NCBI RefSeq assembly: GCF_026586805.1
Contig: NZ_JAPFHA010000007.1
Span: 114,138-178,137 of the forward strand
From: Niveibacterium sp. 24ML
GTDB lineage: Bacteria > Pseudomonadota > Gammaproteobacteria > Burkholderiales > Rhodocyclaceae
Length of the DNA stretch: 64,000 nucleotides
Direction: 5' to 3'
Part shown: positions 52,708-61,815 of the stretch, piece after piece
How the letters are laid out: each line of letters begins with the position of its first letter
How positions within the stretch are numbered: position 1 is the stretch's first letter
The notes under the pieces: model-generated
Told to the model about the DNA's origin: nothing
Databases searched by the model: none
What the model saw: only the letters and a program-made list of their open reading frames with translations
Translations under genes and position numbers: made by a program

Positions 52708-53716
52708 GGGCAGGCTCACCGGGGCGTTGGGCGATCACCAGAATGTTGCCGGCCTGACGGGTCTCGACAAGCAGCTGGGCCAGCGCCGCCGCAAAGTCGT
52801 CGTCATGGATGCGCTCGCCAATAAAGTGGCCGGCATTTGCGCGGTGGCCCGGATCGCCGGCGGCCAGCAGTTTGCGCACATAGCTGACATCGAGGCTGCC
52901 GTTGGGGGTGTGGTAGTCGATGAGGCTGAGCCCGGCACTGGCCAGCAGCACCCGCACCGACTCGAGATTGAACAGATTGATATGGCCCGGCGGCAGGATC
53001 TGCACATGGTCAGTGCCGGCCACTGTCCACTCGAAACTGGTGGTGTTGGGGGTGGAGAAGAACCAGTAACCACCGGGGCGCAGCAGCCGGCGAATGGCGC
53101 CCGCTACCTCATGGGGGTTTTGCACGTGTTCGAGGGTATCCCACATGGTGATGCCGTCGAACTGGCCATCCAGCTGCAGCTCTTCGACCATTGCCTGATG
53201 CAGCTGAACCCGCGGATGGTGGCGTTTGAGATGCTGGCAGGCATCGTCGCTCGGATCGCAGCAGTGCACCGCAAACGGCGCTTTGCTGCGGTCCAGCGCG
53301 GTCAGAAAGATGCCAATGGCGCTGCCCACATCAAGAAGCCGGCCAGCGCTCAGGTACTCCTGAATGATGGCGATACGGCGGCTGAAGATCGGCACCCGGT
53401 TCTCGAACGACTCGATGAAAAACTCGTTCTCGAACGCCTTCATCGGGCTGTTGTAGTAGTAATGCAGCTGCGCCTTGCTCGGCATCGGGTTGCAGAACAG
53501 GTGGTGACAGTGGCCACACCGCTCGAGGCGGAAGCCGAACTTGTCGGTGAAGTGGTGCAGCTCGCGCCCCTGACAGATGGGGCAGTGGTCGCTGCGCGGC
53601 TGGTCATTGCCGATCTGCAGCACCGCAGCCGCCGTTTCCGCCATCATCCGCGCCAGATTCTCCTGCTTTTTGCGGGTATGGATGGCATCAAAGGTGATGA
53701 CGGCCGGCCCTGTCAC
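52700..53716 (-). CDS. Methyltransferase with N-terminal zinc site (C-methyltransferase type)
   Basis: The 338-residue product has a Cys/His cluster at the N-terminus (CPICQGREL and CGHCHHLFCNP), as in sugar C-methyltransferases. A SAM domain (RLLDVGSAIGIFLTAL, then MWDTLEHVQNPHEVAGAIR, LRPGGYWFFSTPN) follows. The GTG at 53714-53716 is the best start: AAGGAGG is eight bases upstream and GTGA overlaps the previous stop. An ATG six codons upstream is the alternative. Substrate is unknown. Confidence 0.82.
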   Translation of the reverse strand: MTGPAVITFDAIHTRKKQENLARMMAETAAAVLQIGNDQPRSDHCPICQGRELHHFTDKFGFRLERCGHCHHLFCNPMPSKAQLHYYYNSPMKAFENEFFIESFENRVPIFSRRIAIIQEYLSAGRLLDVGSAIGIFLTALDRSKAPFAVHCCDPSDDACQHLKRHHPRVQLHQAMVEELQLDGQFDGITMWDTLEHVQNPHEVAGAIRRLLRPGGYWFFSTPNTTSFEWTVAGTDHVQILPPGHINLFNLESVRVLLASAGLSLIDYHTPNGSLDVSYVRKLLAAGDPGHRANAGHFIGERIHDDDFAAALAQLLVETRQAGNILVIAQRPGEPAHV

Positions 53717-54573
53717 TTCAGCGCCTCCTTCCATACGGCAGCATGGTTGAAGCCGTGCAGGGTGCCGTCGGTGTTGCACTTGTGGCAGGGGCTGCAGGCG
53801 CGGTTGCCGTTCAGAAGCTTCTTGCGGTACTGGTTGAGCGCCTTGCTCTGCCACACCTCCAGCAGCCGCTGGGTGGCAACGTTGCCGAACTTCATCTTCT
53901 TGTTCCAGTCCTGCATGCACAGCATCACATCGCCATTCCAGTCGATGGTCAGCGAGTAGGCGGTGTAGTAGCAGGGGTGATGGGGCACCACTTCCGGCTG
54001 GTTGCCCACATGAACAGTGCCGGCGCGATTGGTGAGTTTGAGGCCAAAGCTGTCTTCGTCGGTGTGCCAGCGGTCGCGCAGGATGTAGTCATCCTTGCTT
54101 AGCCCCGCCTCGGCGAAGCGCTGATGAAAGTCGTCTACCTGCTCCGGGCCATCGTAAAGGCTGACCACGAAGTAGCTGATGCCGGCATCAAACAGCTTGC
54201 GGATGCGGCTGGGCTTGAGCGTGTCGCCGTTGGTGACCAGTTCCAGCCGTACCTGCTTGGGAAAGGCGGCGACCAGTGCTTCGAAATGGGGGCAGAGGGT
54301 CGGCTCTGAGTAGCCAGAGAAGACCACCACGCCGCTGTAGTTGAGCATCTCAAGCTCGGCGCCAATCTTGGTGGCCAGCTCGACACTCATGTGCAGATTC
54401 TGGTTGGGGTACGCGTCGTCATCGGCGCGCGGGCAAAAGCTGCATTTCCGGTTGCACAGTTCGGTGACGTTGATGTCGATCCAACTGAACAGCGGTAAAT
54501 CATTTTGGAGATGAACCACATCGATGTAGCTCGATTTGCGGCGCAGGTTGTTTTTGGTGGCTTCGTTCAGCAT
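53713..54573 (-). CDS. Radical SAM/SPASM-domain enzyme
   Basis: The 286-residue product has the radical SAM motif CNRKCSFC (about 40-47), GYSEPTLCPHFEAL, and a C-terminal SPASM-like Cys set including MLCMQDWNKKMKFGN and CSPCHKC. Relatives dehydrogenate or mature sugars, peptides and cyclitols. It is the first gene of the island's minus-strand operon. No strong promoter is seen in the 150 bp before it, which is also the edge of the island. Confidence 0.85.
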   Translation of the reverse strand: MLNEATKNNLRRKSSYIDVVHLQNDLPLFSWIDINVTELCNRKCSFCPRADDDAYPNQNLHMSVELATKIGAELEMLNYSGVVVFSGYSEPTLCPHFEALVAAFPKQVRLELVTNGDTLKPSRIRKLFDAGISYFVVSLYDGPEQVDDFHQRFAEAGLSKDDYILRDRWHTDEDSFGLKLTNRAGTVHVGNQPEVVPHHPCYYTAYSLTIDWNGDVMLCMQDWNKKMKFGNVATQRLLEVWQSKALNQYRKKLLNGNRACSPCHKCNTDGTLHGFNHAAVWKEALK

Positions 54574-54724
54574 GGCTATCTCGCTTTGAGCAGGGCCGCA
54601 TTGGCCCGGTTTCCGGCAGCTACAGGTTATGGTGAGATCGGCGAAAATAGCGGCTTCCTAAGGGGGGACTACGTGCCAGTTCTCCGGCGTTGGCGCGCCT
54701 CTGCGAGCGGAGCGAACTGAAAAC

Positions 54725-54930
54725 ACCGCTTGCGAGAGCGAGGCTGGTGCACGGTGGAGGTAGCTGTCGGCGGCGCCGGGGTCACGGCCCCACAGCGCCG
54801 GGAGCAGGGTGCAGCGATGCCCGTTCTCGATCAGACCGTCGTGGAAGGCATAGGCGCCGGTGTAGGACCAGGCGCGCGCCTGCGTCCAGTTGTCAAACTC
54901 CAGCATGACCAGAAGTATGTTCTTGGACAT
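54725..54930 (-). pseudogene. 5' stump of a glycosyltransferase-like gene cut by the island (right edge)
   Basis: The frame starts MSKNILLVMLEFDNWTQARA and continues WSYTGAYAFHDGLIENGHRC and TLLPALWG, like the N-terminus of a GT-B/CgeB-type glycosyltransferase. It begins 3 nt after the GT2 gene stop. After about SYLHRAPASLSQA the translation turns into non-family sequence and stops at 54658, so only about 68 codons of the original gene survive. The 84 bp from 54574 to 54657 hold no gene. Confidence 0.65.
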
Positions 54931-54933
54931 CGA

Positions 54934-56469
54934 TCAGGCCTCGTGCGCGTGTGTTTGATTGGCTTGATGCAGCAATGCTGCGATTTCCGGAAGTCGCGTC
55001 TCCTGTTCATGCAGGGGACGAAAACCGACATGGTGCCTTGCCTGGCCGAGCAATACGCGCGCAAGTTTGGCGTCGGTCTTGAGTATGGCGCGGGCCCAGG
55101 CGATGCAAGCCCCGGCGTGGCCGGGATCGAGTTCCAGAATCGACTGCGCGAGCGTGACGACGCGGGCCGTGTCTTGCGTCGCTTCAGCGCTGCGCAGGCT
55201 GACGTAAAGCGCCCGGGTGCCGCCGGTGGCCAAGGTGTCGTCTTCCTCGCCCAGGCGCGACCTGATCATCTGGATCGTCCGCAGATCCAGATCTTTTCCG
55301 TAGCTTGCGAGGTGCTCCCGAAGGGCGATGCGCGCGCGTTCGTCATCGCCGGCAGCGCACGCGTCAAGTAGTGGTGCCGCGTAGTGGGGAATCAGCATCT
55401 GGCTGCGCGCGCGCAGGGCGGTGCGAGTTTGCGGATCGCCACATCGGCGTGCGCGTTCCACGAGCAGCGGCGCGAAGTCTTCGATGCCGTCGATCACGGT
55501 TTGTTCGTCGAGCGGCTCGCCGGCCAAGGCGCGCTCGCGCAGGGCCCGAGCCGACGGGAAGTTCTCGGTGAGGAACTCCACGAATCCGGTCTGGATCGCC
55601 TGCTCGGTCAGTAGCCGCATGACCAGGTCCAGCTCTTGCGTCGCGAGCCCTGCGCCGATGTGAATCAGGTTGGCGGCGATGCCGGCGATCTGGTCCAGTG
55701 CGTCGCGCGGCAGCGTCGTGTTGAGCGCCTTGCAGGTCCAAGCCAGCGAAAACGCTGCGTCCGGTTGGCGCTGAACCAGCACGCCGCGCGAGTAGCCGGC
55801 GCCGAGGTGGTCGCGCAGGTAGTCGCCGGGTGAGAGTTGCTTGACGTGTACGCCAAGCACGCGCGGCCAGCTGAGCAGTTGCCCGCCGCGGGCGAAGAAG
55901 CGGTAGCCAAACTCGACATCCTCGCAGCCGTAGCGCAAGAAGCGCTCGTCAAACTGCAAATCGTCCAGCACGGCGGTCTTGAAACTGGTGAAACCGCCCA
56001 TGAAGTTGGCGTGAGGCCGCCCTTCCGGCACCGTATGGAAGACGTTCCAGTTGCCGCGGGTCTCGAACCATTCGGTGAGCGCAGTCTGATGGGGGCCGCC
56101 GCGCCAGGTGACGCAGCCCATCATCATCGTCAGCAGATCAGGGTGCTGGTTGTGGAAGTCGATGACGGCCTGCGCGAAGCCGGGCGCGGGGACGATGTCG
56201 TCGTCGATGTACATGCCCAGCGCCGTCGTCATTGCGTGGGCGCCGGTGTTTCGGCCGGCAGAGAGGCCCCGATTGCGTTCATGGACGAGCAAGGTGGCGC
56301 CGAGTTGCCTGATCAGCGCCTCCTGCTCGGGCGCTGGGGGGCAATGCCCATCCCACACGACGATCGTGACCAGCTGTTCTGCCTGCAGGCGTGTGAGGAT
56401 CTGGACGAGTAGCGCAAGGTCGCGGCCGAGCGTAGGAATTGCAACGCTCAGGTCGGCGCGGCTATACAT
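54934..56469 (-). CDS. Family 2 glycosyltransferase with C-terminal helical domain
   Basis: The 511-residue product has a GT-A domain (1-260): LSVAIPTLGRDLALLVQIL, HERNRGLSAGRNTGA, the D-x-D metal site in MYIDDDIVPAPG, and RYGCEDVEFGYRFF. The C-terminal 250 residues are all-helical, TPR-like (RVVTLAQSILELDPGHAGAC). It probably builds a flagellar or related glycan together with the downstream genes. It overlaps the upstream glycosyltransferase by 8 nt. Confidence 0.85.
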   Translation of the reverse strand: MYSRADLSVAIPTLGRDLALLVQILTRLQAEQLVTIVVWDGHCPPAPEQEALIRQLGATLLVHERNRGLSAGRNTGAHAMTTALGMYIDDDIVPAPGFAQAVIDFHNQHPDLLTMMMGCVTWRGGPHQTALTEWFETRGNWNVFHTVPEGRPHANFMGGFTSFKTAVLDDLQFDERFLRYGCEDVEFGYRFFARGGQLLSWPRVLGVHVKQLSPGDYLRDHLGAGYSRGVLVQRQPDAAFSLAWTCKALNTTLPRDALDQIAGIAANLIHIGAGLATQELDLVMRLLTEQAIQTGFVEFLTENFPSARALRERALAGEPLDEQTVIDGIEDFAPLLVERARRCGDPQTRTALRARSQMLIPHYAAPLLDACAAGDDERARIALREHLASYGKDLDLRTIQMIRSRLGEEDDTLATGGTRALYVSLRSAEATQDTARVVTLAQSILELDPGHAGACIAWARAILKTDAKLARVLLGQARHHVGFRPLHEQETRLPEIAALLHQANQTHAHEA

Positions 56470-57820
56470 GAGCGTGCTCCTTCGGCGCCGACAGGATCTT
56501 GAGCAGGTGCTCAGTCCAGCCGCGGGCGTTCATGCGTGCGTTCCAGACGCGCTGGCCGCGCGCAACGACAGCCCTGCGGGCAGCTTCGTCGGAAAGGTAA
56601 TGGTCGATCAGCGCGAAGAGGGCGTCTGCATCGCGGAAGTATTCGATGCCTTCTCCGGGCGCCAGCAGCAGGCGGGTCTCAGGGTTGTCTTCTTCGAGCA
56701 GCAGTACGCCGCAACCCAGCGCCTCGCGCACCTTGCCCTTGCACTGACTGCGGAAGGGGTAGGTCTGCGTGTTTACGCAAATCCTGGTGTGACGCAGCGC
56801 TGCAGCGTATTCGGCAACCGGCAGTGGCGGGCGGCCTGGTTCATAGACGCCACCAAGGTGATGAAAGCGCTGCCCGTAGCGCGCCGTGAGCAGGTCGATC
56901 CACTCGCGCCGCCGCCCGACAGAGCTGCCGAACAGCGCGATCTCATAACGTATCTCTGCGTGCGGCTCGGGGTGGAAGAGGGCGGGGTCGAACACCGTTG
57001 GGTGAAAGAACACGCGCTCGGTATGGCGATGCTGCTGATAGGGCGGCTGATGCGCTTTCATTCTGGCGAGCCGTGTGCCGTTCGAGTTCTCGATCACCAG
57101 ATCCGCCCATTCCAGGCTGGCACGCTCGTAGTCGAGGTAGCTGCCGGTCAGTGCGGTTTCGTCGTAGTCCCACCACAGGGTGACGATTTTCATGCCGGGG
57201 CATAGCGCACGTGCCGTGTGAAAAACGGTCGGTGCGATGTTCTCGTGCGGGTGAACCGGCGTGTGCACCAGAAGATCCGGTTGGAATTCGCGCACCGCAT
57301 CCAGGATTTCGCCTTCCCAGAGCTCGCGTAGTTCGCCGTCAGGGTTGCGGCGGTAGAGCGTGTGCAGGGTGATGCGCTCGCCGTGCAGTTCGGCCAGATC
57401 CGCCGCGATGCCTTCTTCGTAGGCGCGGCTGGATATCACCACCTGTGCCGCGTGGCGAGGAATCTCGCTCGGCGCGATCACCGGCAGCCCAAGACGCTGG
57501 GTGCCGTGCAGACTTTCGTCGCGGTCTGCGAGGGCAACAATCGGCAGGCGCCCGAGTTCCGGCAGGAACTGTCGCGTGTGCGCCCCGGCGCCGTAGATGA
57601 CCACCGGCGCGCCGCAGCTTGCTTGTGCGATCTCGCTGACTCGGCGCGCGATCAGCGCGCGGTAGTCGTCGGTATCCCTGCCCAGGGTTACGAGCCGATG
57701 CTCGCCGATCAAACCGGACGCCAGCATCGGCTTCATGACCTCAAGCACACCGGCCGAGTCTGCCAGCGACTTGGTGTCGAAGCGGTGAATCACGAAGAGG
57801 GTGCGCGGCGAGGGTGTCAT
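56462..57820 (-). CDS. Glycosyltransferase (CgeB-like) with Rossmann insert
   Basis: The 452-residue product has an insert resembling a nucleotide-binding domain (VVIYGAGAHTRQFLPELGRL, then PIVALADRDESL, about 70-115). A GT-B-like C-terminal half has CVNTQTYPFRSQCKGKVREA and LLLEEDNPETRLLLAPGEGI, the CgeB/GT-1-type donor region. The start at 57818-57820 (MTPSPRTLFVIHRF) is preferred. It lies 4 nt after the carrier-protein gene. Confidence 0.75.
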   Translation of the reverse strand: MTPSPRTLFVIHRFDTKSLADSAGVLEVMKPMLASGLIGEHRLVTLGRDTDDYRALIARRVSEIAQASCGAPVVIYGAGAHTRQFLPELGRLPIVALADRDESLHGTQRLGLPVIAPSEIPRHAAQVVISSRAYEEGIAADLAELHGERITLHTLYRRNPDGELRELWEGEILDAVREFQPDLLVHTPVHPHENIAPTVFHTARALCPGMKIVTLWWDYDETALTGSYLDYERASLEWADLVIENSNGTRLARMKAHQPPYQQHRHTERVFFHPTVFDPALFHPEPHAEIRYEIALFGSSVGRRREWIDLLTARYGQRFHHLGGVYEPGRPPLPVAEYAAALRHTRICVNTQTYPFRSQCKGKVREALGCGVLLLEEDNPETRLLLAPGEGIEYFRDADALFALIDHYLSDEAARRAVVARGQRVWNARMNARGWTEHLLKILSAPKEHAHV

Positions 57821-57824
57821 GCGG

Positions 57825-58064
57825 TTAAAGGGCAACGTCGTACTTACGGACGATTTCTTGCGATTTGGCGAAGCTCGACATGTCGATGACGTCGTCGGTG
57901 TCGAGCATGATGTCGAAGGCGGATTCAATCGCGGCGACGAGTGCCATGTGGGCCACCGAATCCCACTGGGGGATGCTGTTGAAGCGCAGCTCGTCCACCA
58001 CCTGTTCGGGCGGAATCGCCAGCGCGTCGCTGAAGGTTTGGCGGAGTCGGTCCAGATTGCTCAT
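57825..58064 (-). CDS. Acyl carrier protein
   Basis: The 79-residue acidic helical protein has a phosphopantetheine site Ser36 in QWDSVAHMALVAAIESAF. It would carry the acyl intermediate handled by the AMP ligase, SDR, LuxE-like and LuxC-like enzymes, which lie 30 kb away in the same interrupted operon. It is the first gene of the minus-strand operon; the 190 bp to pseI form a divergent promoter region. The start MSNLDRLRQTF at 58062-58064 is typical. Confidence 0.88.
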   Translation of the reverse strand: MSNLDRLRQTFSDALAIPPEQVVDELRFNSIPQWDSVAHMALVAAIESAFDIMLDTDDVIDMSSFAKSQEIVRKYDVAL

Positions 58065-58254
58065 GCGTGTGTCCTGTGTGCGTTGCCTGCAACTGCCGGG
58101 CGCAGCATTACGAAGTGGATGATGCCGCTGCGGCACGCAAGTGTTGGGCGGAATAGACGCGGGAAACCCCGCCATTTGTTGCTAACCTTGCGCCGGTCTG
58201 GCGTGCAAGATGATCCTTGGAACGCCGCATCATCGCAACGCCGGGAGCATTCTC

Positions 58255-59301
58255 ATGATTCAGATCGGGCATTTCCGGGTCGGGCTCGAATCCGCACCAT
58301 TTTTCATCGCCGAGATGAGCGGCAACCATGGCGGCTCGCTGGATCGCGCACTGGCGATTGTCGACGCAATGGCTGACGCGGGCGCGCATGCGCTGAAACT
58401 GCAGACCTATACCGCGGACACGATGACGCTGGACATTGCCGAGCGCGAGTTCCTGATCACCGATGCGGAAAACCTGTGGAAGGGGCGCACGCTTTACGAT
58501 CTGTATCACGAAGCGCACACCCCCTGGGCCTGGCACAAGCCGCTGTTCGAGCGTGCCCGCACGCGCGGCATGCTGGCGTTCTCGACGCCCTTCGATGCCT
58601 CTGCCGTGGACTTCCTCGAAGCGCTCGATGTGCCCTGCTACAAGGTTGCATCGTTCGAGAACGTTGATCTGCCGCTGATCCGCAAGGTGGCCGCGACTGG
58701 CAAGCCGATCATCATGTCCACTGGCATGGCCACGCTGCGCGAGATCGGCGAGGCGGTGGAGGCTGCGCGCGGCGCCGGTTGTCGCGATCTGATCTTGCTC
58801 AAGTGCACCAGCAGCTACCCGGCGCCGCCGGAAGAAAGCCACTTGCGCACGCTGCCGCACATGCGGGAGGCATTCAACTGCGAGGTGGGCTTGTCGGACC
58901 ATACGCTCGGCATCGGTGCGGCGATTGCAGCGGTGGCGATGGGCGCGACGGTGATCGAAAAACATGTGACCTTGTCGCGGGCGGAAGGCGGCGTGGATAG
59001 TGCGTTCTCGCTTGAGCCGGCCGAGGTTCGGCAACTGATGGCCGAATGTGAGCGGGCGAGGGCGTCGTTGGGGGCGGTGCATTACGGCCCTGGCGAGCGC
59101 GAGGCCGATTCGGTGAAGTTCCGCCGCAGCCTGTATGTGGTGAAGGACGTTGCGGCGGGTGAGCGTTTGAGTGCCGAGTCGGTGCGGGCGATCCGCCCCG
59201 GACTGGGGCTGTTGCCCGGCCATTTGCCACAGGTGCTGGGACGACGCGCCGTGCGCGACATCAAGCGCGGCACACCGGTGAGTTGGGATCTGCTCGACTG
59301 A
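58255..59301 (+). CDS. pseI: Pseudaminic acid synthase
   Basis: The 348-residue NeuB-family enzyme condenses the PseG product with PEP to pseudaminic acid. It has FIAEMSGNHGGSLDRALAIV, KLQTYTADTMTLD, GLSDHTLGIGAA and EKHVTLSRAEGGVDSAFSLE. A C-terminal SAF domain has RSLYVVKDVAAGE. The PDGPDH-like insert type (AEREFLI..LWKGRTLYDLY) marks PseI rather than NeuB. The ATG at 58255 has GGGAG upstream. It completes the Pse pathway but stands apart from pseBCFG. Confidence 0.93.
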   Translation: MIQIGHFRVGLESAPFFIAEMSGNHGGSLDRALAIVDAMADAGAHALKLQTYTADTMTLDIAEREFLITDAENLWKGRTLYDLYHEAHTPWAWHKPLFERARTRGMLAFSTPFDASAVDFLEALDVPCYKVASFENVDLPLIRKVAATGKPIIMSTGMATLREIGEAVEAARGAGCRDLILLKCTSSYPAPPEESHLRTLPHMREAFNCEVGLSDHTLGIGAAIAAVAMGATVIEKHVTLSRAEGGVDSAFSLEPAEVRQLMAECERARASLGAVHYGPGEREADSVKFRRSLYVVKDVAAGERLSAESVRAIRPGLGLLPGHLPQVLGRRAVRDIKRGTPVSWDLLD

Positions 59302-59312
59302 CCCCGACGGCG

Positions 59313-61097
59313 CTAACGCGCGGCCTCCACCCGGTTCTTGCCGGCGCGCTTGGCGCGGTACATCGCTTCGTCCGCCCGATCGATTGATCGCTTGGCCGGC
59401 TGCTTGATGTCGAGCTCGCTCACGCCCGCGCTGAACGTGATCAGCCGCTTGCTGTTGTCGTGCAGGAAGAAGCGCTTGGTGAGCTCACGCTGCAAGCGCT
59501 GGACCACGGTGACGGCGGAATCAAGATCGGTATCTGGCAGCACCAGGATGAATTCTTCGCCGCCGTAGCGGGCAACTGAATCTTGCGGGCGAATGGTGTC
59601 GCCGATCACGCGCGCCAGGTGCACAAGTGCTTCATCGCCGGCGGTGTGGCCAAGCGTATCGTTGAGTTGCTTGAAGTTATCAACGTCGATCAGCGCAACG
59701 CAGATTTGAGTGCCGCTGCGCTCGGCGCGGCCGACCTCGCGCTCCAGCGTTTCGTCCAGCCCCTTGCGGTTGAGCGCGCCGGTGAGGGGATCGTGCCGCA
59801 CCATTTCGCTGGCGCTATCGAGTTCCTGTTTGAGTCGCGCCACCTCTGCGCTCGCCGCGTCGGCCTGTTGCTTGAGGGTGGCCAGCTCGCCACGCGAGTT
59901 CTCGGTGCGGATCTGCACACTGCGTGTTTCGCGGATGATCTCTTCCACCACCGATGCAAGATCGCCAATCGACTGCGCTTCGGCGACCTGGGTTGCGCAA
60001 TGCTCCAATCTGTCGCGATAGCCGCCGGTCGTGGCGTAGAAGTCGGTGAGATGATCGACGAAGCCCGAGAGCATGGCCTTAAGGCGCTCTTGCGCATCGA
60101 CCAGACTTTTCTTCAGCACGCCTTGCTTGAGGATCACGTCGCGCAGGCGCTTGCCAAGCTCGTCGATCTTGTCGCGGTCGAGCGGCCCGCTGGTGACTTG
60201 CAGTACGCCTTCGACTTGGCCGTGCACCCAGTTGTCGTCGGCAACCAGGTCGCCGATGTTCTCGATGATCAATTGCAGCAGGCGCAGCAGCGCCTGCCGG
60301 ATGCCCGCCTGGTCACGCACGACCCACTCGACTTTGTAGGCGAACCCGCGCAGGCGCTCGGTAAAGCCTGCGGCATCGAACTCGGCCCCCGGTTTGCGAA
60401 GCTCGTTGGCGAGGTTGGTGGCAAGCGTGCTCAGTTCAGGGGTTTCGATCAACAGCCCGCCAATTGCTTCTTCCAGCACCTGTGCAATCAGCGATCGGAC
60501 TTCCAGGCTATCGGCAATCCCGCTGCTTGCGGTGCGTGAAACGGGCGCACTGGATGGCGCTGTGCTGGCCTTTACAGCGTCGTCGGCCGGTGCGTCGACG
60601 AGCTGGATGGAGTCCGCAGTTGCTTCGCCCGACCAACCTTTGATCAGCCCCTGCAGGCGGTTGAAGAGCTGTTGCGGATCGGCTTGGCTTGCACCGAGCA
60701 CATGCTCAAGAGCCTCGGCTTTGCGTTTCGGGGTGAGGTTGGCATGCCGCCGTTCAAGCTGGGCGATCAGCTCACGAATCAGGCTTGCCCACGGCGGCGA
60801 GCTTTCGCTCACCTCCTGGAACAGCTGCAGCATCCGCGAGTGGAAGCTCTCCCAATTGCCTTCGCTCACGGCCCCTTCGAAGCGTCTGGCAAGGCGCAGT
60901 TGCTCCGGCCGCTCGCGCGGCAACTCGGCCGAAAAGGCCTTGAACTCGCGCGCCGGAAAGTCCTCTTGCGGCTGCGTGCCGGCGATCTGGTGGTAAATCG
61001 AGCGGAAGTTGTCCGGCGTAGGCGGCACGCGGCTCACCGCCAAGCGTTTGAGCACTTCGCGAGCGATGTCGGAAGGGGTTTGCGCGGGCTGGTTCAT
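59313..61097 (-). CDS. Diguanylate cyclase (GGDEF) with helical N-terminal region
   Basis: The 594-residue protein lacks membrane segments. The N-terminal ~420 residues are helical with coiled coil (about 370-430). The C-terminal GGDEF domain has the active site GGEEF in ARYGGEEFILVLPD and an inhibitory I-site R-x-x-D (RPQD) five residues before it. It should make c-di-GMP, which YcgR encoded at 10.5 kb can sense. It is convergent with pseI (11 nt apart). Confidence 0.93.
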   Translation of the reverse strand: MNQPAQTPSDIAREVLKRLAVSRVPPTPDNFRSIYHQIAGTQPQEDFPAREFKAFSAELPRERPEQLRLARRFEGAVSEGNWESFHSRMLQLFQEVSESSPPWASLIRELIAQLERRHANLTPKRKAEALEHVLGASQADPQQLFNRLQGLIKGWSGEATADSIQLVDAPADDAVKASTAPSSAPVSRTASSGIADSLEVRSLIAQVLEEAIGGLLIETPELSTLATNLANELRKPGAEFDAAGFTERLRGFAYKVEWVVRDQAGIRQALLRLLQLIIENIGDLVADDNWVHGQVEGVLQVTSGPLDRDKIDELGKRLRDVILKQGVLKKSLVDAQERLKAMLSGFVDHLTDFYATTGGYRDRLEHCATQVAEAQSIGDLASVVEEIIRETRSVQIRTENSRGELATLKQQADAASAEVARLKQELDSASEMVRHDPLTGALNRKGLDETLEREVGRAERSGTQICVALIDVDNFKQLNDTLGHTAGDEALVHLARVIGDTIRPQDSVARYGGEEFILVLPDTDLDSAVTVVQRLQRELTKRFFLHDNSKRLITFSAGVSELDIKQPAKRSIDRADEAMYRAKRAGKNRVEAAR

Positions 61098-61173
61098 TGA
61101 GCACCCGGTTCGGAGCAGAAGATCATGCTGTGCCTACGGCATCTGCCCGCGCATCTTGAGCCTTGCGCAGACG

Positions 61174-61815
61174 CTATTCGACGAGCCCGTGCTTGAGACC
61201 GTAGTGCGTCAGTTCAGCGTTGTTCTTGAGTTTCATCTTTTCCAGCAGGCGGGCGCGGTAGACGCTGACCGTCTTGACGCTCAGGTTCAGCTCTTCCCCA
61301 ATCTGGGTAAGGGTTTTCCCCGAGGCAATCATGCACAGCGTCTGGTATTCGCGGTCGGACAGGCGCTCGTGCGGCGCGCGATCGTCTTCGGTGATCGCTG
61401 TTGCCAGTTGTTCCGCTACTTCGGCGCTGACGTACTTCTTGCCCGCTGCCACTTGCCTGATTGCCAGCACCAATTGTTCTGGCGCGCTCTGTTTCGACAA
61501 ATAACCCGAGGCGCCGGCCTTGAGCGCGCGCACCGCGTATTGTTCTTCCGGGTGCATCGACAGCATCAAAACCGGAAGTTTCGGGAACTCCTTCTTGACG
61601 AGCTTCAGGGTGTCGATTCCGTTCCGGTCCGGCATGTTCACGTCCATCAAGACCACGTCCCATGCGCCGTCGCGCAGCATCTGCAAGGCGCGAACGCCGT
61701 TCTCCGCCTCGCCGGCAACGACCATGTCGGCCGTGTCGGAAAGGATTGATCGCAAGCCCTGGCGAACGATGGCGTGGTCATCTGCGATCAGCACGCGAAT
61801 GGTCGGGGCGTTCAT
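61174..61815 (-). CDS. NarL/FixJ-family response regulator
   Basis: The 213-residue product has a receiver domain (IRVLIADDHAIVRQGL, phospho-Asp in VVLMDVNMPDRNG, Lys in LSKQS) and a LuxR-type HTH (LSDREYQTLCMIASGKT, LNLSVKTVSVYRARLLEKM). It is the likely partner of the kinase encoded just upstream, which it overlaps by 4 nt. Targets are unknown. Confidence 0.95.
   Translation of the reverse strand: MNAPTIRVLIADDHAIVRQGLRSILSDTADMVVAGEAENGVRALQMLRDGAWDVVLMDVNMPDRNGIDTLKLVKKEFPKLPVLMLSMHPEEQYAVRALKAGASGYLSKQSAPEQLVLAIRQVAAGKKYVSAEVAEQLATAITEDDRAPHERLSDREYQTLCMIASGKTLTQIGEELNLSVKTVSVYRARLLEKMKLKNNAELTHYGLKHGLVE

Larger units (their letters stand above)
36981..54724. mobile_element. Inserted glycan-modification island (about 17.7 kb)
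   Basis: Both ends cut a minus-strand operon: a 3' gene stump at 36861-36980 and a 5' gene stump at 54725-54930. Inside are plus-strand genes, decayed IS copies and a minus-strand phosphoramidate operon. The reading style differs, with CTG/CAG-rich Gln and Leu codons and apparently lower GC. No integrase, plasmid or phage genes are visible, and the boundaries are good to within a few tens of bases only. Acquisition by recombination between IS copies is inference. Confidence 0.65.

Noticed and set aside
36982..54698. 9-bp direct repeat TTGGCGCGC at both island edges (36982-36990 and 54690-54698) as a target-site duplication
   Set aside because: Short and GC-rich, so easily found by chance. 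Joining the two stumps through it puts them out of frame, so it does not restore one gene. Kept only as a point to test against an empty site.
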